Source: Priapulus caudatus
Taxonomy: Eukaryota; Priapulida; Priapulimorpha; Priapulimorphida; Priapulidae
Direction: 5' to 3'
Length of the DNA stretch: 30,451 nt
Assembly (NCBI RefSeq): GCF_000485595.1
Contig: NW_014577189.1
Location: forward strand, 66,379-96,829
The number at the start of each line of letters is the position of its first letter. Position 1 is the first letter of the stretch. This document shows positions 28,430 to 30,451 of this stretch, in pieces. Under the pieces are notes generated by a model. It ran no database searches. It was not told the DNA's origin and saw only the letters and a program-made list of their open reading frames with translations. The translations under genes were made by a program, and so were the position numbers.

Positions 28430-28635
28430 CAATCACACACACACACACGCAAGACACACACCGCGCCGCGAGCCGGTGATCATCATCACCCACACACACT
28501 GCACACACACACGACACGCCACTCACACGCACGCACTGACGCACGTACGACTGCTACCACGGCACGCCACACCCCCCATGCACTGCCAGCGCACACGCAA
28601 CGCCGACGCAAGCAAGCACAACCACGCACCGCATC
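28430..28635. repeat. CA-rich, G-poor tract
   Basis: CACACA runs mixed with GCACGC, GACACGCC and CAACGCC words. It follows the C-poor tract with only about 30 bp between, so strand composition flips here. Confidence 0.85.
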
Positions 28636-28639
28636 TAAA

Positions 28640-29239
28640 ATTGTGTATATATATAATTAGAAGCTGAGGAAAAACGAAGACATGCTAACACACTAGTGTG
28701 AATGCTGCGCTGGCTGCCTGTCGCTTGTTAAAGCTAGAGAAACGCTTATTCGCAATGGATGACAAACCATCAACGGATACCGCAGTGACGCTACGAGGGA
28801 ACAGATAGTACATGGACTTCGACGAAAATAATTCCATACATCGGGGGATGGGTCGCTTACCAGGTAGTGTTATGCTGTTGCGTGGCATCGTGGTGTGTAA
28901 CAGGCTCCCGGCTGCTCAACCCAGAATTTCATGGTCGCCACCCCTGAGGCACTGTGCCGTGTGCCCGACCCTGGAAAACTCAGACTAACGACTCAGCAGA
29001 TCAAGTAAACTTGACGCTGCCGTGGGAAAAGAAACAGCAAAACTCGTTTCACAAGCAGTTGTCGGCATGTCGGGGGGGACCGAACGTGAAACTTCTCCCG
29101 GGAGGCTTGGCGATCGAGCTTCCGCTGCCCGCCAACGTTACAGATTGATTGGAGACAAACGCGCTGCCGACCGTACCGTGTCGTCATGGCTGGGATTCGA
29201 CAAACCTGGTACGGTTTCCACGAATCGTGGACGCGAGCG
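28640..29239. other. Unassigned sequence
   Basis: GC content rises, but the overlapping frames on both strands (28685-28888 minus, 28954-29148 plus, 28993-29337 minus) lack family character. No repeat is recognised within the window. Confidence 0.45.
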
Positions 29240-29575
29240 TAGGTCCGTTGCGCGACATCAAAGTTATTGCCGTAGTAGGTCCGTTGTCGCGCGACACGAA
29301 ATGTTATTGCCGTAGTAGGTTCAGTTGTCGCCGACAAAAGTTATTGCTAGAGCTTTTTCGGTCCGTTGTCGCGACACAAAGTATTGCCGTAGTAGTCCGT
29401 TGTCGCGACACAAGTTATTGCGTAGAAGATCCGTTGTCGCGACAAAGTGTATTGCCGTTAGTAGGTCCGTTGTCACGACACAAGTATTGCGTAGTAGTCC
29501 GTTGTCGCGAACACAAAGTTATTGCCGTAGTAGGTCCGCTGTTCGCCGACACAAATTGCTGCATTGTCGCGGTAT
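29240..29575. repeat. ~36-bp minisatellite with a TGTCGCGACA palindrome
   Basis: Nine irregular units of the form GTAGGTCCG-TTGTCGCGACA-CAAAGTTATTGCC. The central TGTCGCGACA is a perfect 10-bp palindrome. Unit length varies by 1-4 bp, and one unit carries an insertion (GAGCTTTTTCG). Overlapping plus-strand frames at 29149-29627 are products of the repeat. Confidence 0.88.
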
Positions 29576-29976
29576 AGAGTCCGGTTCTTGCGCGCGTTCA
29601 TATATCTCGTGGCATGTTATTTCGTAAACGTTGTTTTATGTGTTCATAACTGATATCTCGCAGATATATATCAATTATTAATTGTCATGCGTACTCTATG
29701 TTGTACAATTTAGTTAAGATAGTAGTAAACTATTATTAGATAGTCGTTGTAAAATTGTTCTTAATCATTGCATTACTTTATATATTGTAAAATATACAAT
29801 AATATCACATGAATATAAATTTTCTGTGCTTCACGACATGTTCTGAAAGCAAGCATATTTTCAAAAACTAGCCGGGTAAATATTCGAGTTACTGAGCGAC
29901 GATAATCAAGCGACGATATTTTAGCAGAAGTTAGTAGTGTGCTCCGAATTTTTACTACTGTTTGTTACTTATACAG

Positions 29977-30079
29977 TGGGGCTGGTATGTGATAAAGCAT
30001 GGCAAGGCCCTCTCTCCATGTCTATGTTTAGCGCGGGCGGCATATTTGGAGCATTATTATTCGGATGGATCGGGGACAG
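29977..30079 (+). CDS. SLC22-family organic ion transporter, one internal exon
   Basis: Acceptor TTACTTATACAG|TG and donor GACAG|GTAAAT enclose 103 nt (2 + 33 codons + 2). The translation reads LVCDKAW, then a glycine-rich hydrophobic helix ending GALLFGWIGD-R. In SLC22 transporters (OCT/OAT/OCTN, major facilitator superfamily) this is the end of the large extracellular loop (WDLVCD), TM2 and the start of the cytoplasmic GxxxDR motif. The exon size and place fit the short second exon of vertebrate SLC22 genes. The preceding exon should end in phase 1, but I could not find it in the window. The next exon must lie beyond 30451. The substrate cannot be predicted. Confidence 0.75.
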
Positions 30080-30133
30080 GTAAATAAAGTATTACTACCG
30101 AGATATTACTTACGGATATTACGTATGAGCATC

Positions 30134-30172
30134 AACGCACACACGCGTGCGTGCACACACGCGTGTATTCAT

Positions 30173-30234
<62 letters not shown>

Positions 30235-30258
30235 ACACACACACACAGATACACAACA

Positions 30259-30289
<31 letters not shown>

Positions 30290-30302
30290 TACCACACACA
30301 CA

Positions 30303-30381
<79 letters not shown>

Positions 30382-30395
30382 GCGCCGCGCGCGCG

Positions 30396-30439
<44 letters not shown>

Positions 30440-30450
30440 ACACCACACAC
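30134..30450. repeat. (CA)n/(CACG)n/(CG)n compound microsatellite
   Basis: Long CA runs with a (GCAC)n block (30303-30342), a CGCGCGCGC segment (30379-30396) and CCACAC interruptions, reaching the window end. Cys/Val frames on the minus strand are artefacts of the repeat. Confidence 0.97.
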
Positions 30451-30451
30451 T

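Noticed and set aside
29022-29627. Overlapping plus-strand frames across the minisatellite
   Set aside because: Several frames stay open because the unit length is near a multiple of three. The proteins are repetitive and unlike any family.
30119-30450. Cys/Val-rich proteins on the minus strand
   Set aside because: Translation of a CA/CACG microsatellite in three frames.

Overview
The window is animal nuclear DNA. Its one complete gene has GT-AG introns and phase-matched exons. Short TTAGGG arrays, BEL/Pao, LINE, hAT, SINE and foldback debris, and long CT, CA and TGCG microsatellites fill the rest. TTAGGG-type repeats and the repeat content fit a marine invertebrate (mollusc, hemichordate, echinoderm, amphioxus or similar). 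The species cannot be named from the sequence.

Layout. 1-1950: CT microsatellite and gene-poor DNA. 1963-5813: a complete four-exon cholinesterase/carboxylesterase-like gene on the + strand. It has a signal peptide, an intact Ser-Glu-His triad, three conserved disulfide pairs and a short last exon encoding a hydrophobic GPI-signal-like tail. 5366-6606: the 3' end of this gene and its downstream DNA, which recurs almost unchanged at 18733-19932. The second copy starts in mid-exon, ends at a 10-N gap, and the sequence after the gap repeats the same ~130 bp once more. 6607-18732: a patchwork of two large repeat families (called R1 and R2 here), inverted-repeat elements and diverged tandem units. 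The stretch around 14600-16980 looks like unpolished long-read sequence. 19943-25778: a non-autonomous hAT-type element, a second R2 copy carrying a 566-bp TIR element, a nested foldback element, and a further R1 copy. 25779-29970: mostly repeats, including a 276-bp TIR element with a telomeric core, a hairpin element, a degenerate (TTTAG)-like tract, a CA-rich tract and a 36-bp minisatellite. 29977-30079: one internal exon of an SLC22-type organic ion transporter, followed by a CA/CACG microsatellite to the window end.

The two host genes are unrelated in function and no operon-like organisation is expected. The most informative structures are the mobile ones. Three TIR elements with perfect 8- or 9-bp target duplications each carry a short telomeric repeat inside. 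Several 42-99 bp hairpin elements share termini, and two of these are flanked by direct repeats. One R2 copy preserves the empty site of the 566-bp element. Both R2 copies carry the same disabled BEL/Pao gag fragment.
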